Source: CAYRDK01 sp043819345 (GTDB taxonomy: Bacteria > Omnitrophota > Gorgyraeia > Velamenicoccales > Velamenicoccaceae). Taken from it: a stretch of DNA of 64,000 bases. Under the pieces are notes generated by a model. It saw only the letters and a list, made by a program, of their open reading frames with translations, was not told the DNA's origin and ran no database searches. The DNA is taken from contig JBDREX010000044.1 of NCBI GenBank assembly GCA_043819345.1, positions 11,787 through 75,786 of the forward strand, read 5' to 3'. Of the stretch, positions 24,852 to 34,404 are shown one piece after another. How positions within the stretch are numbered: position 1 is the stretch's first letter; every line of letters starts with the position of its first letter. Made by a program: the position numbers and the translations under genes.

Positions 24852-24864
24852 AAATTCACCTCAT

Positions 24865-26763
24865 TTAATCAGATATCTTTAATTCTTCAAGATACTCCCA
24901 GCGCTCGTTAGCTTTTTCAAGCTCAATAGAGATTTCTTCAGATCTGGCCTTAGCTTCGCTAATTTCTTTAGGGTCCTGCTGATAAAACGCAAGGTCCGCA
25001 AAAAGACTATAGAGCAACTTCTGCTCTTCTTCTAATTTTTCAATTTTTAAAAGAAGATTGGCCAGCTCTTTTTGCTCCTTAAATGTAAGCTTGCGAGGAA
25101 CAACGGGCCTCTCTTTTTTTCTGAGCACTTTCACATCCTTAGCTTTTGGGGAAACCGGCACAGGTATAGCCGCCCGCTGACTAAGCCAATCATCATAACC
25201 TCCAGAATATTCATTAATAACGCCTTCGCCTTCAAGAACAATGGTTGAGGTCACCACATTATTCAAAAAGGCTCGATCATGGCTAACCAAAAGCAGCGTT
25301 CCGGGATAATCCAAAAGCAGCTCCTCTAAAAGCTCCATGGTTTCAATATCTAAATCGTTAGTAGGCTCATCCATCACCAACACATTGGAAGGCTTAGAAA
25401 ATAACCGGGCAAGCAAAAGGCGATTGCGCTCTCCTCCAGAGAGGACTTTAACCGGCGTACGGCTTCGTTCCGGCGCAAAAAGAAAATCCTGCAAATATCC
25501 CAAAATATGTTTTGGCTTACCATTAATAACAACGGTCTCGCTTGAACCATTTACATTCTCAGCCACTGTTCTTTCTTCATCCAGTTGTTCACGCAACTGA
25601 TCATAATAAGCAATCTCTAGATTTGTTCCTAAAATAACTTTTCCTTTTTTCGGAGCGAGCTTGCCCAACAAAATACGCAAAAGCGTAGTCTTACCGCTAC
25701 CATTTGGGCCAATCAAGCCAATTTTATCTCCCCGCATAATCTGAGTTGAAAATTCCCGAATCAAACACTCATCGCCATAACCAAATCCAAGGCGAGCTAC
25801 CTTAATTACGCGGTGGCCTGAAAGAACAGATTTTTGCGCCCGCATGCGCACCTGCCCTTCCTGCTTACGCTGCGCTTTTTTTTCGCTTCTCAACTGCATC
25901 AAAGCCCTTACACGGCCTTCATTACGGCATCTGCGGGCCTTAATCCCCTGGCGGATCCACTTTTCTTCCTCGCCTAACTTTTTATCAAAATGACCCCACC
26001 GTGCTTCTTCAATATCCAAAGCCGCTTGTTTACGTTCAAGAAAGGTTTTATAATCACACGACCAGCTATAGATTTTCCCTCGATCAAGTTCAACGATACG
26101 AGTAGCTAAGTGCTGCATAAACATCCGGTCATGCGTCACAAAAAAAACTGTTCCCGGATAGCTGGCAAGAAAGGCCTCTAGCCAATCAATAGAGTCAATA
26201 TCCAGATGATTCGTAGGTTCATCCAAAAGAAGCACCTGAGGTTTTAGCACTAACGCCCGGGCTAAAAGCACCCTGCGCTTCTGGCCGCCGGAAAGGCTTA
26301 AAAAATCCCCATCGGCATCAAGATTCATCCGGGCGATGACATTTTCAACCTGATTATTAACATCCCAACAACCAGTACGGTCCAATTCAGACTGTAAAGC
26401 ATCTAACTGTTTTAATAGTTCCGGCGTCTGTTCCGTATGGAGACGGTGCGTCAATGCATGATATCTCTTTAAAAGTTCAGCGCGTTCTCCAAGGCCTGAA
26501 AGAACAATATCAAAAACACTTCCTTCCAAATCAAGCGGGACTTCCTGCGGTAAATGCGTAATCACAACACCATTTTGACAGATAACTTTTCCGTCATCAA
26601 CCGTAAGCCCGCCTGCCATAACTTTCATGAGAGTTGTTTTGCCCGCGCCATTACGGCCAAGCATAGCCACCCGCTCTCCCGGCTCTAACTGCAAACTCAA
26701 CCGGTCAAAAATAAGCGGCCCGCTAAACTTCAGGCTAATCTCCTGCAGACTAATCAATGCCAT
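24865..26763 (-). CDS. ABC-F family ATPase (Uup-like)
   Basis: 632 residues with two ATP-binding cassettes and no membrane helices. Walker A motifs are GRNGAGKTT and GPNGSGKTT; signatures are LSGGQKRR and LSGGERNR; Walker B motifs are LLLDEPTNHLD and LVMDEPTNDLD. A charged linker (about 245-305) and a C-terminal coiled coil (about 550-632, FKEQKELANLLLKIEKLEEE) match Uup rather than EttA. ABC-F proteins act on the ribosome; Uup relatives also bind branched DNA or relieve stalled translation. Confidence 0.92.
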   Translation of the reverse strand: MALISLQEISLKFSGPLIFDRLSLQLEPGERVAMLGRNGAGKTTLMKVMAGGLTVDDGKVICQNGVVITHLPQEVPLDLEGSVFDIVLSGLGERAELLKRYHALTHRLHTEQTPELLKQLDALQSELDRTGCWDVNNQVENVIARMNLDADGDFLSLSGGQKRRVLLARALVLKPQVLLLDEPTNHLDIDSIDWLEAFLASYPGTVFFVTHDRMFMQHLATRIVELDRGKIYSWSCDYKTFLERKQAALDIEEARWGHFDKKLGEEEKWIRQGIKARRCRNEGRVRALMQLRSEKKAQRKQEGQVRMRAQKSVLSGHRVIKVARLGFGYGDECLIREFSTQIMRGDKIGLIGPNGSGKTTLLRILLGKLAPKKGKVILGTNLEIAYYDQLREQLDEERTVAENVNGSSETVVINGKPKHILGYLQDFLFAPERSRTPVKVLSGGERNRLLLARLFSKPSNVLVMDEPTNDLDIETMELLEELLLDYPGTLLLVSHDRAFLNNVVTSTIVLEGEGVINEYSGGYDDWLSQRAAIPVPVSPKAKDVKVLRKKERPVVPRKLTFKEQKELANLLLKIEKLEEEQKLLYSLFADLAFYQQDPKEISEAKARSEEISIELEKANERWEYLEELKISD

Positions 26764-26834
26764 ATCAAATCAAACTCCTTTAAATCTTTAAACAACTAAC
26801 AATGCTTTACTCAAAATCACACCAAAAACCTCTT

Positions 26835-27059
26835 CTATGTCTGCTTCGATCGATTACGTATAATCAAACCATCCAAAAATCTTCGCAAAATCTGATCTCC
26901 ACATTGTTTATAATTTTTATGGCCTTCTTTTCGAAAGAGCGCGGACAACTCCGTCTTTGAAATTTCAAAATCAGCGAGCTTTAAGATCTCAATAATATCC
27001 GTATCTTTAAGTTTTAGCGCGATGCGAATCTTCCATAGAATGTCATTATTTCTAAGCAC
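26835..27059 (-). CDS. DUF1456 family protein, single-domain version
   Basis: 74 residues: RNNDILWKIRIALKLKDTDIIEILKLADFEISKTEL...KNYKQCGDQILRRFLDGLI, an all-helical match to one DUF1456 unit (YehS-like). The usual family protein has two such units (around 150 residues), so this is a half-length form. Function unknown. It starts 15 nt after the typA stop on the same strand and is likely in the same transcript; SD AAGGAGGAG. Confidence 0.75.
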   Translation of the reverse strand: MLRNNDILWKIRIALKLKDTDIIEILKLADFEISKTELSALFRKEGHKNYKQCGDQILRRFLDGLIIRNRSKQT

Positions 27060-27074
27060 TATCTCCTCCTTGAT

Positions 27075-28913
27075 CTAATATAGCTCCGCTCTCTCTTTAC
27101 GGCTTATGCGCGTTCTGTCTATTTCTTTTAACTGAATCTTCCTGATTCTTACATTAAGAGGGGTCACCTCAACCAGTTCATCATCGTCAATAAAAACCAG
27201 GGCAAACGCAAGAGTAATTTTACGCGGAGGCACCAACTGAACCGCTATGTCACAGGTTGAAGAACGCATATTGGTTAATTTCTTTTCCTTCTGCGGATTG
27301 ACAACAATATCAACTCCTTTATTATTCATGCCTACAATCATGCCCTCATATACCATATCCCCCGGCTCAATGAAGATCTCCCCCCGCTCTTGAAGATTTT
27401 GGATCGCAAACGCGACGGCTTTTCCGTCAGCCTTAGAAATCTGAACTCCCCTCGAACGAGGTGGCATATCACCTTTGTACGCCTGATACTCAAGGAAGTT
27501 CTGGCATAAAACACCGCTTCCCCGCGTCATCAACAAAAATTCACTTCCAAATCCTATCAACGCTCTTGAAGTAATAATAAACTCCATCCGCAAACTATTA
27601 GGCGATATAGCCTGCATATCTTTCATTTCCGCTTTACGTTCTCCAAGCGCCTGCATAACCGCGCCCTGATATGCGCTATCAACCTCTATAACCACCATCT
27701 CTACCGGCTCAAGGACCTGATCTCCCATCTTCTTTAAAATAACCTGCGGCCTTGAAACTTCCAGCTCATATCCCTCACGACGCATCGTCTCTATAAGGAT
27801 TTCAAGATGGAGCTCGCCTCTGCCAGAGACCTTAAACCTCTCTCCTCCATCAACCTCCTCGACTTTAATGCCAACGTTCATCATCGCCTCATGTTCAAGA
27901 CGTTGACGAATATGGCGCGTTGTCAGGAATATGCCTCCATCCTTGCCAGCAAAGCTGCTCGTATTATGTGAAAAATTCATAGATATCGTCGGCTCATCAA
28001 TCTTTACGGCGGGCAATGCTTTTGGATCATCAATACAGGCGATCGTTTCACCAATAGATACGCCCTCTATACCGGTTATCAGAATAATATCCCCTGCCAT
28101 CGCCTCATTCGCCTCAACACGGCTTAGCCCTTTATATTTCATAATTTTTGTAACCTTGTTCGATGTAATTGTTCCATCGCGCTTCACAAGAGCAACAGGA
28201 TCGCCCAGGTGTATAACACCATGGAATATCCGCCCAATCGCAATGCGCCCAAAATAAGAATTATGATCAAGCATCGTTACTAACATCTGAAAAGGAAGGT
28301 CTGGATTTGCAATCGGAGGCAACACCCTATGCAAGATTGTATCTAAAAGAGGCTTTATAGTATCGCTCGGTTCATCCAATTCAAGCGTAGCATACCCATC
28401 CCGCCCAGAAGCATAAACAATCGGAAAATCAAGCTGTTCATCAGATGCGTTAAGCTCGCAAAAAAGATCAAACATCATATTGGCAACTTCATTTGCCCGC
28501 GCGTTAGGGCGATCAATCTTATTGATAACAAGGATCGGTTTTAAATGCAGTTCAAGAGACTTCTTTAAAACAAATTTTGTCTGAGGCATAGGCCCATCTA
28601 CAGCATCAACAAGCAAGAGAACACCATCAACCATTTCCAGGATACGCTCTACTTCACTTCCAAAATCAGCATGGCCCGGCGTATCAACAATATTACATTG
28701 CACACCCTTATAATTGAAAGAAGCATTCTTTGAAAAAATCGTAATCCCTCTCTCTTTCTCAAGAGGGTTTGAATCCATAATCGTTACTTCACCTTCTTCA
28801 AACTTATAGGCGCCTGTATGCTTAAGCAACGCATCAACAAGCGTTGTTTTTCCATGATCAACATGTGCAACAATCGCAAGATTCCGCACGTCTTTTCTTC
28901 TTTTCTGATTCAC
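27075..28913 (-). CDS. typA: Ribosome-associated GTPase TypA/BipA
   Basis: 612 residues. GTPase motifs G1 AHVDHGKTT, G3 DTPGHADFG and G4 NKID, plus the effector region ERGITIFSKN. EF-G-like domains follow, ending in the TypA-specific C-terminal domain. It helps ribosome assembly and stress translation. Full family length; the start MNQKRRKDVRNLAIVAHVDHG is normal. The upstream 160 nt hold no clear regulatory element. Confidence 0.97.
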   Translation of the reverse strand: MNQKRRKDVRNLAIVAHVDHGKTTLVDALLKHTGAYKFEEGEVTIMDSNPLEKERGITIFSKNASFNYKGVQCNIVDTPGHADFGSEVERILEMVDGVLLLVDAVDGPMPQTKFVLKKSLELHLKPILVINKIDRPNARANEVANMMFDLFCELNASDEQLDFPIVYASGRDGYATLELDEPSDTIKPLLDTILHRVLPPIANPDLPFQMLVTMLDHNSYFGRIAIGRIFHGVIHLGDPVALVKRDGTITSNKVTKIMKYKGLSRVEANEAMAGDIILITGIEGVSIGETIACIDDPKALPAVKIDEPTISMNFSHNTSSFAGKDGGIFLTTRHIRQRLEHEAMMNVGIKVEEVDGGERFKVSGRGELHLEILIETMRREGYELEVSRPQVILKKMGDQVLEPVEMVVIEVDSAYQGAVMQALGERKAEMKDMQAISPNSLRMEFIITSRALIGFGSEFLLMTRGSGVLCQNFLEYQAYKGDMPPRSRGVQISKADGKAVAFAIQNLQERGEIFIEPGDMVYEGMIVGMNNKGVDIVVNPQKEKKLTNMRSSTCDIAVQLVPPRKITLAFALVFIDDDELVEVTPLNVRIRKIQLKEIDRTRISRKERAELY

Positions 28914-29072
28914 TGTAAACTTTGGACCTTTCTACAATTGATTTTTTAAAAGCATCTATAGGATTATATCGGTACAAAAACTCTTGAGACAAGATTAAAT
29001 TGTGGGATCGTTAAAACAAAACTGCAGAAAAATTAATTAAATCTTCAGCCTTTCGGCAACATCGTAAATACT

Positions 29073-29100
29073 AAAAGCCGACCAAATCCGGTCGGCTTTT
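29073..29100 (-). terminator. Terminator after tRNA-fMet
   Basis: AAAAGCCGACC (29073-29083) / GGTCGGCTTTT (29090-29100), an 11-bp stem with a T-tract in both directions. It ends the eno-ftsB-tRNA unit on the minus strand. Confidence 0.85.
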
Positions 29101-29113
29101 AGCCACATTAAAG

Positions 29114-29190
29114 TGGTTGCGGGGGCACGATTTGAACGTACGGCCTCAAGGTTATGAGCCTTGCGAGCTACCAGGCTGCTCCACCCCGCG
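29114..29190 (-). tRNA. Initiator tRNA-Met (CAU)
   Basis: 77 nt including an encoded CCA. Cloverleaf with anticodon loop CTCATAA (anticodon CAT), D-loop AGCCTGGTAGCT and T-loop GTTCAAATC. The first base C does not pair with A72, the hallmark of bacterial initiator tRNA. It lies 10 nt downstream of ftsB and ahead of a strong terminator, so it is probably processed from the eno-ftsB transcript. Confidence 0.95.
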
Positions 29191-29200
29191 ATCTATCTTC

Positions 29201-29494
29201 TTAAATACTGTCCTGCGAAAAAACATCTTCATCCTGCTGCCGGACAATCTTAATAACCGTTTCTCCTTTTTTGACTACGCCCATCTTATCGCGCGCAACC
29301 ACAGCCAGATAGTCCGGATTTGTTCGCATCTGTTTTATCTTTTCTTCCAAGTCGAGATTCTCTTGTTTAACCTTCAGAGTCTCAGCCTGCGTTTCTTTCA
29401 GCCTCTGTTTTAATTCCTGCAGCTTTGTAAAAGCAGGCAGATAACTAAACAAGAGTATGGACATAATAATCAAAAACCGAATGTTTTTCAACAT
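29201..29494 (-). CDS. ftsB: Septum formation initiator family protein (FtsB/DivIC-like)
   Basis: 97 residues: a short N-terminus, one TM helix (about 6-22), a coiled coil (about 26-58, LQELKQRLKETQAE...) and the FtsB-type tail ARDKMGVVKKGETVIKI. FtsB bridges FtsL and FtsQ in the divisome. The order eno then ftsB is conserved in many bacteria, which supports the call. It lies between eno (32 nt upstream) and the initiator tRNA. Confidence 0.85.
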   Translation of the reverse strand: MLKNIRFLIIMSILLFSYLPAFTKLQELKQRLKETQAETLKVKQENLDLEEKIKQMRTNPDYLAVVARDKMGVVKKGETVIKIVRQQDEDVFSQDSI

Positions 29495-29526
29495 ATTTTT
29501 TTAATTCGCCTGCCCAACAAAACGAA

Positions 29527-30807
29527 TTATTCCCTGCCAAACACCTTCGGCCAAAGCGTACCTGCATAAACGGCGCGTTCACCTAACTCCTGTTCAATAC
29601 GCAAGAGCTCATTGTACTTAGCAATCCTGTCTGTGCGTGAAAGCGAACCTGTTTTAATCTGTCCAACACAGGTCGCAACTGCCAAATGCGCAATAGTCGT
29701 ATCTTCCGTCTCTCCGGACCGGTGTGAAATAATTGCTGAATACCCATTCTCTCCGGCCATCTCTATACAATCTAATGTCTCGCTTAAAGAACCTATCTGG
29801 TTAACTTTAATAAGAATAGAGTTGGCTGTCTTTTTATCAATGCCTTCTTTAAGCCTCTTGGTATTGGTTACAAAAAGATCATCGCCAACCAATTGAAGGT
29901 TAGCTCCTAAAGCATCTGTCATCTTTTTCCAGCCATCCCAATCATCTTCAGCAAGGCCATCTTCAATAGAAACAAGAGGATATTTCTTAGCTAAATCTTC
30001 ATAGATTGCAATCAAATCATCCGCTGTCTTCTCTTTGCCTTCAATAACATACTTTCCATTTTTATAAAAAGAACTGGCAGCCACATCAAGCGCAAGATAA
30101 ATATCTTTTCCCGGCTTATATCCCGCCTTCGTAATCGCTTCAATAATTAATTCCATCGCCTCTTCATTAGATTTTAAGTTAGGCGCAAAACCACCTTCAT
30201 CCCCAACAGATGTAGCAAGCCCCTTAGCATTTAAAATACCCTTAAGGCTATGAAAAACCTCTGTTGCTGCCCTCAACGCCTCTTTAAACGTAGGCAAACC
30301 AATGGGCATAATCATAAACTCCTGAAAATCCAGGTTATTATCCGCATGCATCCCGCCATTTAAGATATTCATCAATGGAATAGGCAGAACATTAGCACTT
30401 TTCCCGCCCAAATATTTATAGAGAGACTTGCGTTCGTGTTGCGCCTCAGCCTTGGCAGCAGCCATAGAGACAGCAAGAATAGCATTTGCACCAAGCTTGG
30501 CCTTATTTTCTGTCCCATCAAGCTCAAGCATGATCTTATCCAAATTCATAAAATTAGGTTCAAGCCCAACAATCTTAGGAGCAATGATCTCCTCTATATT
30601 CTTAACGGCACCTAAAACACCCTTACCTAAGTACCTCGTTTTATCCTTATCTCGCAATTCAAGAGCTTCATGCTCACCTGTTGAAGCGCCTGAAGGCACA
30701 ATCGCCCTACCAACAATTCCCGAATCCAAAATAACATCAGCCTCTACCGTTGGGTTTCCTCTGGAATCCAATACTTCTCTTGCAATAACATCTTTAATAA
30801 CAGCCAT
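29527..30807 (-). CDS. eno: Enolase
   Basis: 426 residues from ATG 30807 (MAVIKDVIAREVLDSRGNPTVE), chosen because TGGAGGGCAGG precedes it; the frame extends 19 codons further but without an SD and across the promoter's start region. Family motifs: GRAIVPSGASTGEHEALELRD, VGDEGGFAPNL, the metal site SIEDGLAEDDWDG, GDDLFVTN and SHRSGETEDTTIAHLAV. It converts 2-phosphoglycerate to PEP. Its own promoter lies about 50 nt upstream. Confidence 0.97.
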   Translation of the reverse strand: MAVIKDVIAREVLDSRGNPTVEADVILDSGIVGRAIVPSGASTGEHEALELRDKDKTRYLGKGVLGAVKNIEEIIAPKIVGLEPNFMNLDKIMLELDGTENKAKLGANAILAVSMAAAKAEAQHERKSLYKYLGGKSANVLPIPLMNILNGGMHADNNLDFQEFMIMPIGLPTFKEALRAATEVFHSLKGILNAKGLATSVGDEGGFAPNLKSNEEAMELIIEAITKAGYKPGKDIYLALDVAASSFYKNGKYVIEGKEKTADDLIAIYEDLAKKYPLVSIEDGLAEDDWDGWKKMTDALGANLQLVGDDLFVTNTKRLKEGIDKKTANSILIKVNQIGSLSETLDCIEMAGENGYSAIISHRSGETEDTTIAHLAVATCVGQIKTGSLSRTDRIAKYNELLRIEQELGERAVYAGTLWPKVFGRE

Positions 30808-30854
30808 CCTGCCCTCCACATTTAAGTCTTTTGCTTTGCAAATACCAAGGAAAG

Positions 30855-30883
30855 AGATTAACACACATGAAAGCCTACGTCAA
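30855..30883 (-). promoter_or_regulatory. Promoter of eno-ftsB-tRNA operon
   Basis: On the minus strand: -35 TTGACG (30883-30878), a 17-bp spacer and -10 TAATCT (30860-30855). The start would be near 30848, giving a leader of about 40 nt. Confidence 0.7.
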
Positions 30884-30984
30884 GGAGATTCATTTCTATT
30901 GTTGCGATAATGCCCATCTGCTGCCACACCCCCCCCTATAAACCTCATTGCTTCGGTTAACGCGCCCATTGGAAGGACAACAAG

Positions 30985-31013
30985 TTGACAGTGTTACAGT
31001 TTTATGTTATGTT
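30985..31013 (+). promoter_or_regulatory. Promoter of the FtsH-like gene
   Basis: -35 TTGACA (30985-30990), a 17-bp spacer, -10 TATGTT (31008-31013). The implied leader (about 31020-31188) is 170 nt long and contains no feature I recognise. Confidence 0.7.
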
Positions 31014-31188
31014 CTGTGTAATACAATAAAGAGCCTCCTCGGCCAATGCCAAAAACTTCCTGATTATCCATAGGAAGAAGATGAAATATCCAAACGGATA
31101 TAACTTTGCTGCGTTGTGTTAAAACTATAGTTTCTATATCGCAAGCATCTCAACAGAAAAAGATATACAAATAAAAAGGTTGCTAAAA

Positions 31189-32865
31189 ATGACTCCAAAA
31201 GAGAAGCTTTTTGATAAAATCCGATCCATTCACTTCTTAAGAAAAATACACTCTTTTCTCAAAGACCATTGGATAGCCGTTTCGGTCGCAGCTGCTGTCA
31301 TCATCCTGGCTTCCTTATCCATTATCGGTTTCATGGGCCTTGAATCCTTCTATCGTAAGATGCAATTGGCTCAGCTGCCCATCCAAATCATGATGTGGAT
31401 TGTAGCTTCCTCCATATCTGCCCTCATTTATGTTTCATTACTTATGGGCCGTTTTGGCGCGATAGACAAAAAACAAGTTAAAAGCTCAAGCGTTAATGTC
31501 AAATTTAGCGATGTTTTAGGCATAGACGAAGCCAAGGAAGAAGCCATTGAAGTTGTAGAGCTCTTAAAAGATCATACCGCTGTTCAAAAAGTCGGTGGAA
31601 AAATCATTAAAGGACTTCTGATGATCGGGCCTCCCGGATGCGGCAAAACTTACCTGGCTAAAGCCATCGCCACAGAAGCAGGATTACCATTTTTATCTTT
31701 GTCTGCTTCCGAATTCACAGAAATTTTCGTCGGAGTTGGCGCTAAACGTGTGCGAAAACTTTTTAAACAAGCGCGCAGGCTCTCCTACGCCCAAGGCGGA
31801 GCAATTCTTTTTATTGACGAAATAGACGCTATCGGACGCACCAGAACATTCAGTTTTATGAGTGGACAGGAAACAAATACAACACTTAACCAGCTCCTTG
31901 TCGAAATGGATGGCCTGCAGAATGAAAAAGAAAACGTCATTATCATTGCTGCCACAAACTCTCCTGAGGAAGTCTTAGACCCGGCACTATTGCGCCCCGG
32001 CCGATTTGACAGAAAAATCTATGTTGAAAAGCCAAACCTTCAGGGCCGAGAAGAAATTCTGAAATATTACTTAAGCAAAGTAGCCTATGACAAAACTGTC
32101 AATGTCGCGCGCTTAGCGAGAAAAGCGGTTTACAAAACTCCGGCTGAGCTGGAAAATATCATTAAGGAAGCGTCTCTGATTTGTTTACGAAATAAACGCC
32201 ATGAAATCAACTACAAAGATTTGTCTGAAGCGATGGAACGTATTGACTTAGGCATTAAACACCGCAAACACATGACGGTCAACGAGCGCAAACTCATCGC
32301 CTATCATGAATCAGGCCATTTGATCACTCTCTACCTTCTACATCCAACAGATGATGTCTTTAAAGCCTCTATTATCGGCAGGCGTGGCGCGTTAGGCGTT
32401 GTCCATCATCAGCCGCGCGAAGAAATCTTCACATCCAATAAAGAACGGTTTTTGGCTAATATAAAAGTCTCTCTTTCAGGCTACATCGCTGAAAAAATAA
32501 AATTTGGCACAACTTCAGACGGCGTCCTCTCAGATTTCAACAATGCCATGCGCCTGGCGCATGTCATGGTTTGGCGCCTGGGAATGGGGTCAAAACATTT
32601 AGGGGACTTCACTTCTATACCAGAAGCACAACTTTCAGAGAAACTCAAAGAAGAGTTAAACACTGAAACGCAACGCATATTCGTTGAATGTGCCGCTGAA
32701 ACAGAACAACTTTTACGCAACGAAATCCAGCTCTTAGACCGGTTTGCCGATGAGCTCTTAAAAAAAGAAGAGCTTGAGTATGATGAAATTGATGCTGTCT
32801 TTAAAGAATATAATAAATGCAAATTTTCAGGGCCAGAAATTCTACCGGAGCAAACAAATCCTTAA
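31189..32865 (+). CDS. Compact FtsH-like membrane AAA+ zinc metalloprotease
   Basis: 558 residues from ATG 31189 (AAAAGG upstream). Two TM helices (about 29-50 and 66-87) are separated by only about 15 residues, so the periplasmic domain of ordinary FtsH is missing. The AAA+ domain has Walker A GPPGCGKT (147-154), Walker B ILFIDEIDAIG and the second region of homology LRPGRFDR. The protease zinc site is HESGH (373-377), with the distal Asp in SDFNNAMRLAH. It should extract and degrade membrane or cytoplasmic proteins with ATP. A lipoprotein gene follows directly, overlapping its end. Probably a paralogue beside a standard FtsH encoded elsewhere. Confidence 0.9.
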   Translation: MTPKEKLFDKIRSIHFLRKIHSFLKDHWIAVSVAAAVIILASLSIIGFMGLESFYRKMQLAQLPIQIMMWIVASSISALIYVSLLMGRFGAIDKKQVKSSSVNVKFSDVLGIDEAKEEAIEVVELLKDHTAVQKVGGKIIKGLLMIGPPGCGKTYLAKAIATEAGLPFLSLSASEFTEIFVGVGAKRVRKLFKQARRLSYAQGGAILFIDEIDAIGRTRTFSFMSGQETNTTLNQLLVEMDGLQNEKENVIIIAATNSPEEVLDPALLRPGRFDRKIYVEKPNLQGREEILKYYLSKVAYDKTVNVARLARKAVYKTPAELENIIKEASLICLRNKRHEINYKDLSEAMERIDLGIKHRKHMTVNERKLIAYHESGHLITLYLLHPTDDVFKASIIGRRGALGVVHHQPREEIFTSNKERFLANIKVSLSGYIAEKIKFGTTSDGVLSDFNNAMRLAHVMVWRLGMGSKHLGDFTSIPEAQLSEKLKEELNTETQRIFVECAAETEQLLRNEIQLLDRFADELLKKEELEYDEIDAVFKEYNKCKFSGPEILPEQTNP

Positions 32866-33706
32866 AAAGATTTTCTTATTCATGCTCGCTGTATGCCTTG
32901 GAGGAGTGCTGTCATCCTGTGAACCAACCTACCCAGCACGAGCGCTTATCCCTCAGCTAACACTTAAGATCAAAGAAGAAACAAAATTAGATGCGACCTG
33001 CCGTATCGCGGGTAAAACATTGTGGGTATTCATCCCCTGCGAGAATCTCATTGACGAAGAAAAAGTATCCTGGAGCACAAAGGGGCTTGAAGAAATGAGT
33101 AAAGTTATCGCCGTTGCCCACCGTGTAGCCTTAAGCACAGATGCTAAAATTGACTTTTTGGCCGTCACAGCCGCTGATGTGAAAAAATATGGGCTTGAAC
33201 TAACAGCTATTGAATACCTGCCGGATATTAAAGAAGCCATGTTTGAAAAAGTCTCACGTGGAGAATACTTCATGCGCAGTGTCCGTAATGTTGACTTTAA
33301 CGAAAAAGCCGTTGGAGACCTTAAAGGGACATACAAAAGATTTTATGATATCGCCTTTGATGAATTTATCGGCTATCAGATCATCCATCGCACCAAAACC
33401 CTTTTCGCTAAAGATAAAGAACTAAAAAATATTTTTGAGATACGCTCTTCTGCATCCTCTGTTAAATTCGGCATCATCAAAGTAGACTTTGAATTCATGA
33501 GAAAAAAATATGATCTCGATAACCACGAAAAATCAATCAACCCACTTGAATATGCCAAAATGATCGCAGCAGAAATTATTAAAAACTACTCCTACCATGA
33601 TTTTCAGGCGATTGAAATCACCGATACATTCTCAGGAGATTCCATCAAGCTTCTTGAAAATGATATCTCTCAAATTGTCATAAAACTGCCAAATTATCTC
33701 GATTAA
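32858..33706 (+). CDS. Lipoprotein of unknown function downstream of FtsH-like protease
   Basis: About 282 residues from the suggested start. The lipobox is VLSSC, followed by EPTYPARALIP. The start is not clear-cut. The nearest in-frame ATG (32888) leaves too short a signal peptide, and the farthest (32774) lies well inside the protease gene. ATC at 32858 has GGAG 7 nt upstream and gives a textbook 20-residue type II signal peptide (ILKKIFLFMLAVCLGGVLSS), suggesting a rare non-AUG start. The mature part is alpha/beta and soluble, with no known domain. Co-transcribed with the protease. Confidence 0.7.
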   Translation: MLKKIFLFMLAVCLGGVLSSCEPTYPARALIPQLTLKIKEETKLDATCRIAGKTLWVFIPCENLIDEEKVSWSTKGLEEMSKVIAVAHRVALSTDAKIDFLAVTAADVKKYGLELTAIEYLPDIKEAMFEKVSRGEYFMRSVRNVDFNEKAVGDLKGTYKRFYDIAFDEFIGYQIIHRTKTLFAKDKELKNIFEIRSSASSVKFGIIKVDFEFMRKKYDLDNHEKSINPLEYAKMIAAEIIKNYSYHDFQAIEITDTFSGDSIKLLENDISQIVIKLPNYLD

Positions 33707-33741
33707 AAACATTGTACTTGCTTATGCTCAAGATAAATAAA

Positions 33742-33768
33742 AAAGCAAAGAGGATATCTCTTTGCTTT
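33742..33768. terminator. Bidirectional terminator
   Basis: AAAGCAAAGAG (33742-33752) / CTCTTTGCTTT (33758-33768) with loop GATAT, flanked by A- and T-rich tracts. It lies between the convergent lipoprotein and purN genes. Confidence 0.85.
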
Positions 33769-33795
33769 AAAAACGCTTCTGATATATAAATTCTC

Positions 33796-34401
33796 TTAAG
33801 ATTTGAAAATAACTTTCCGGCCTCGGACAATAAAACGCGTTGAAACAACACGGTCTATCGCTTCCGGATAAATCTTATGCTCTATCTGATGAATCCTCGC
33901 TTCAAGATCCTGCATCGTTTCATGATCCAAAACAGTTAAAGGCTCTTGAATGATAATCGGCCCATGATCTACCTTCTCATCAACCAGATGAACTGTAACA
34001 CCCGTAGCTTTAACACCATAACAAAACGCTTTTTTTATTGCATCTTTTCCACCAAATGCCGGCAATAATGAAGGATGGATATTGAGTATCCTATTTTTGT
34101 ACTTCTTGATAAAAAAAGGGCTCAAAATCCGCATGAAACCAGCCAAAACAATTAATTCCACTCCTTCTTCCCGAAGACGTTTTATAATATAGCTCTCATA
34201 TTCCTGTCTCGTTTCAAACTTTTTTGGATCGGCAAAAAGCGTCTTAATATTCGCTTCTTTAGCTCTCTTTAAAACAAAAGCTCTGGGCTTATCACTTACT
34301 AAAAGGGCGATGTGGACTTTAAGCATCCCGCTTTTTATGCAATCCACAATGGCTTGAAAGTTTGTTCCATTCCCAGAAGCAAAAACAGCTATCGTCTTCA
34401 T
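33796..34401 (-). CDS. purN: Phosphoribosylglycinamide formyltransferase
   Basis: 201 residues. IAVFASGNGTNFQAIVDCI at the N-terminus, catalytic HPSLLPAFGG (Asn-His-Asp type site), and VKATGVTVHLVDEKVDHGPIIIQE. It transfers the formyl group of 10-formyl-THF to GAR in purine synthesis. It starts 3 nt after the rnfB stop, so it is the last gene of the MFS-rnf transcript, an unusual partnership. It is ended by a strong terminator. Confidence 0.95.
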   Translation of the reverse strand: MKTIAVFASGNGTNFQAIVDCIKSGMLKVHIALLVSDKPRAFVLKRAKEANIKTLFADPKKFETRQEYESYIIKRLREEGVELIVLAGFMRILSPFFIKKYKNRILNIHPSLLPAFGGKDAIKKAFCYGVKATGVTVHLVDEKVDHGPIIIQEPLTVLDHETMQDLEARIHQIEHKIYPEAIDRVVSTRFIVRGRKVIFKS

Positions 34402-34404
34402 AAA

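Noticed and set aside
30428..30910. 160-codon plus-strand frame across eno
   Set aside because: Antisense to the enolase catalytic region and its promoter; no SD.
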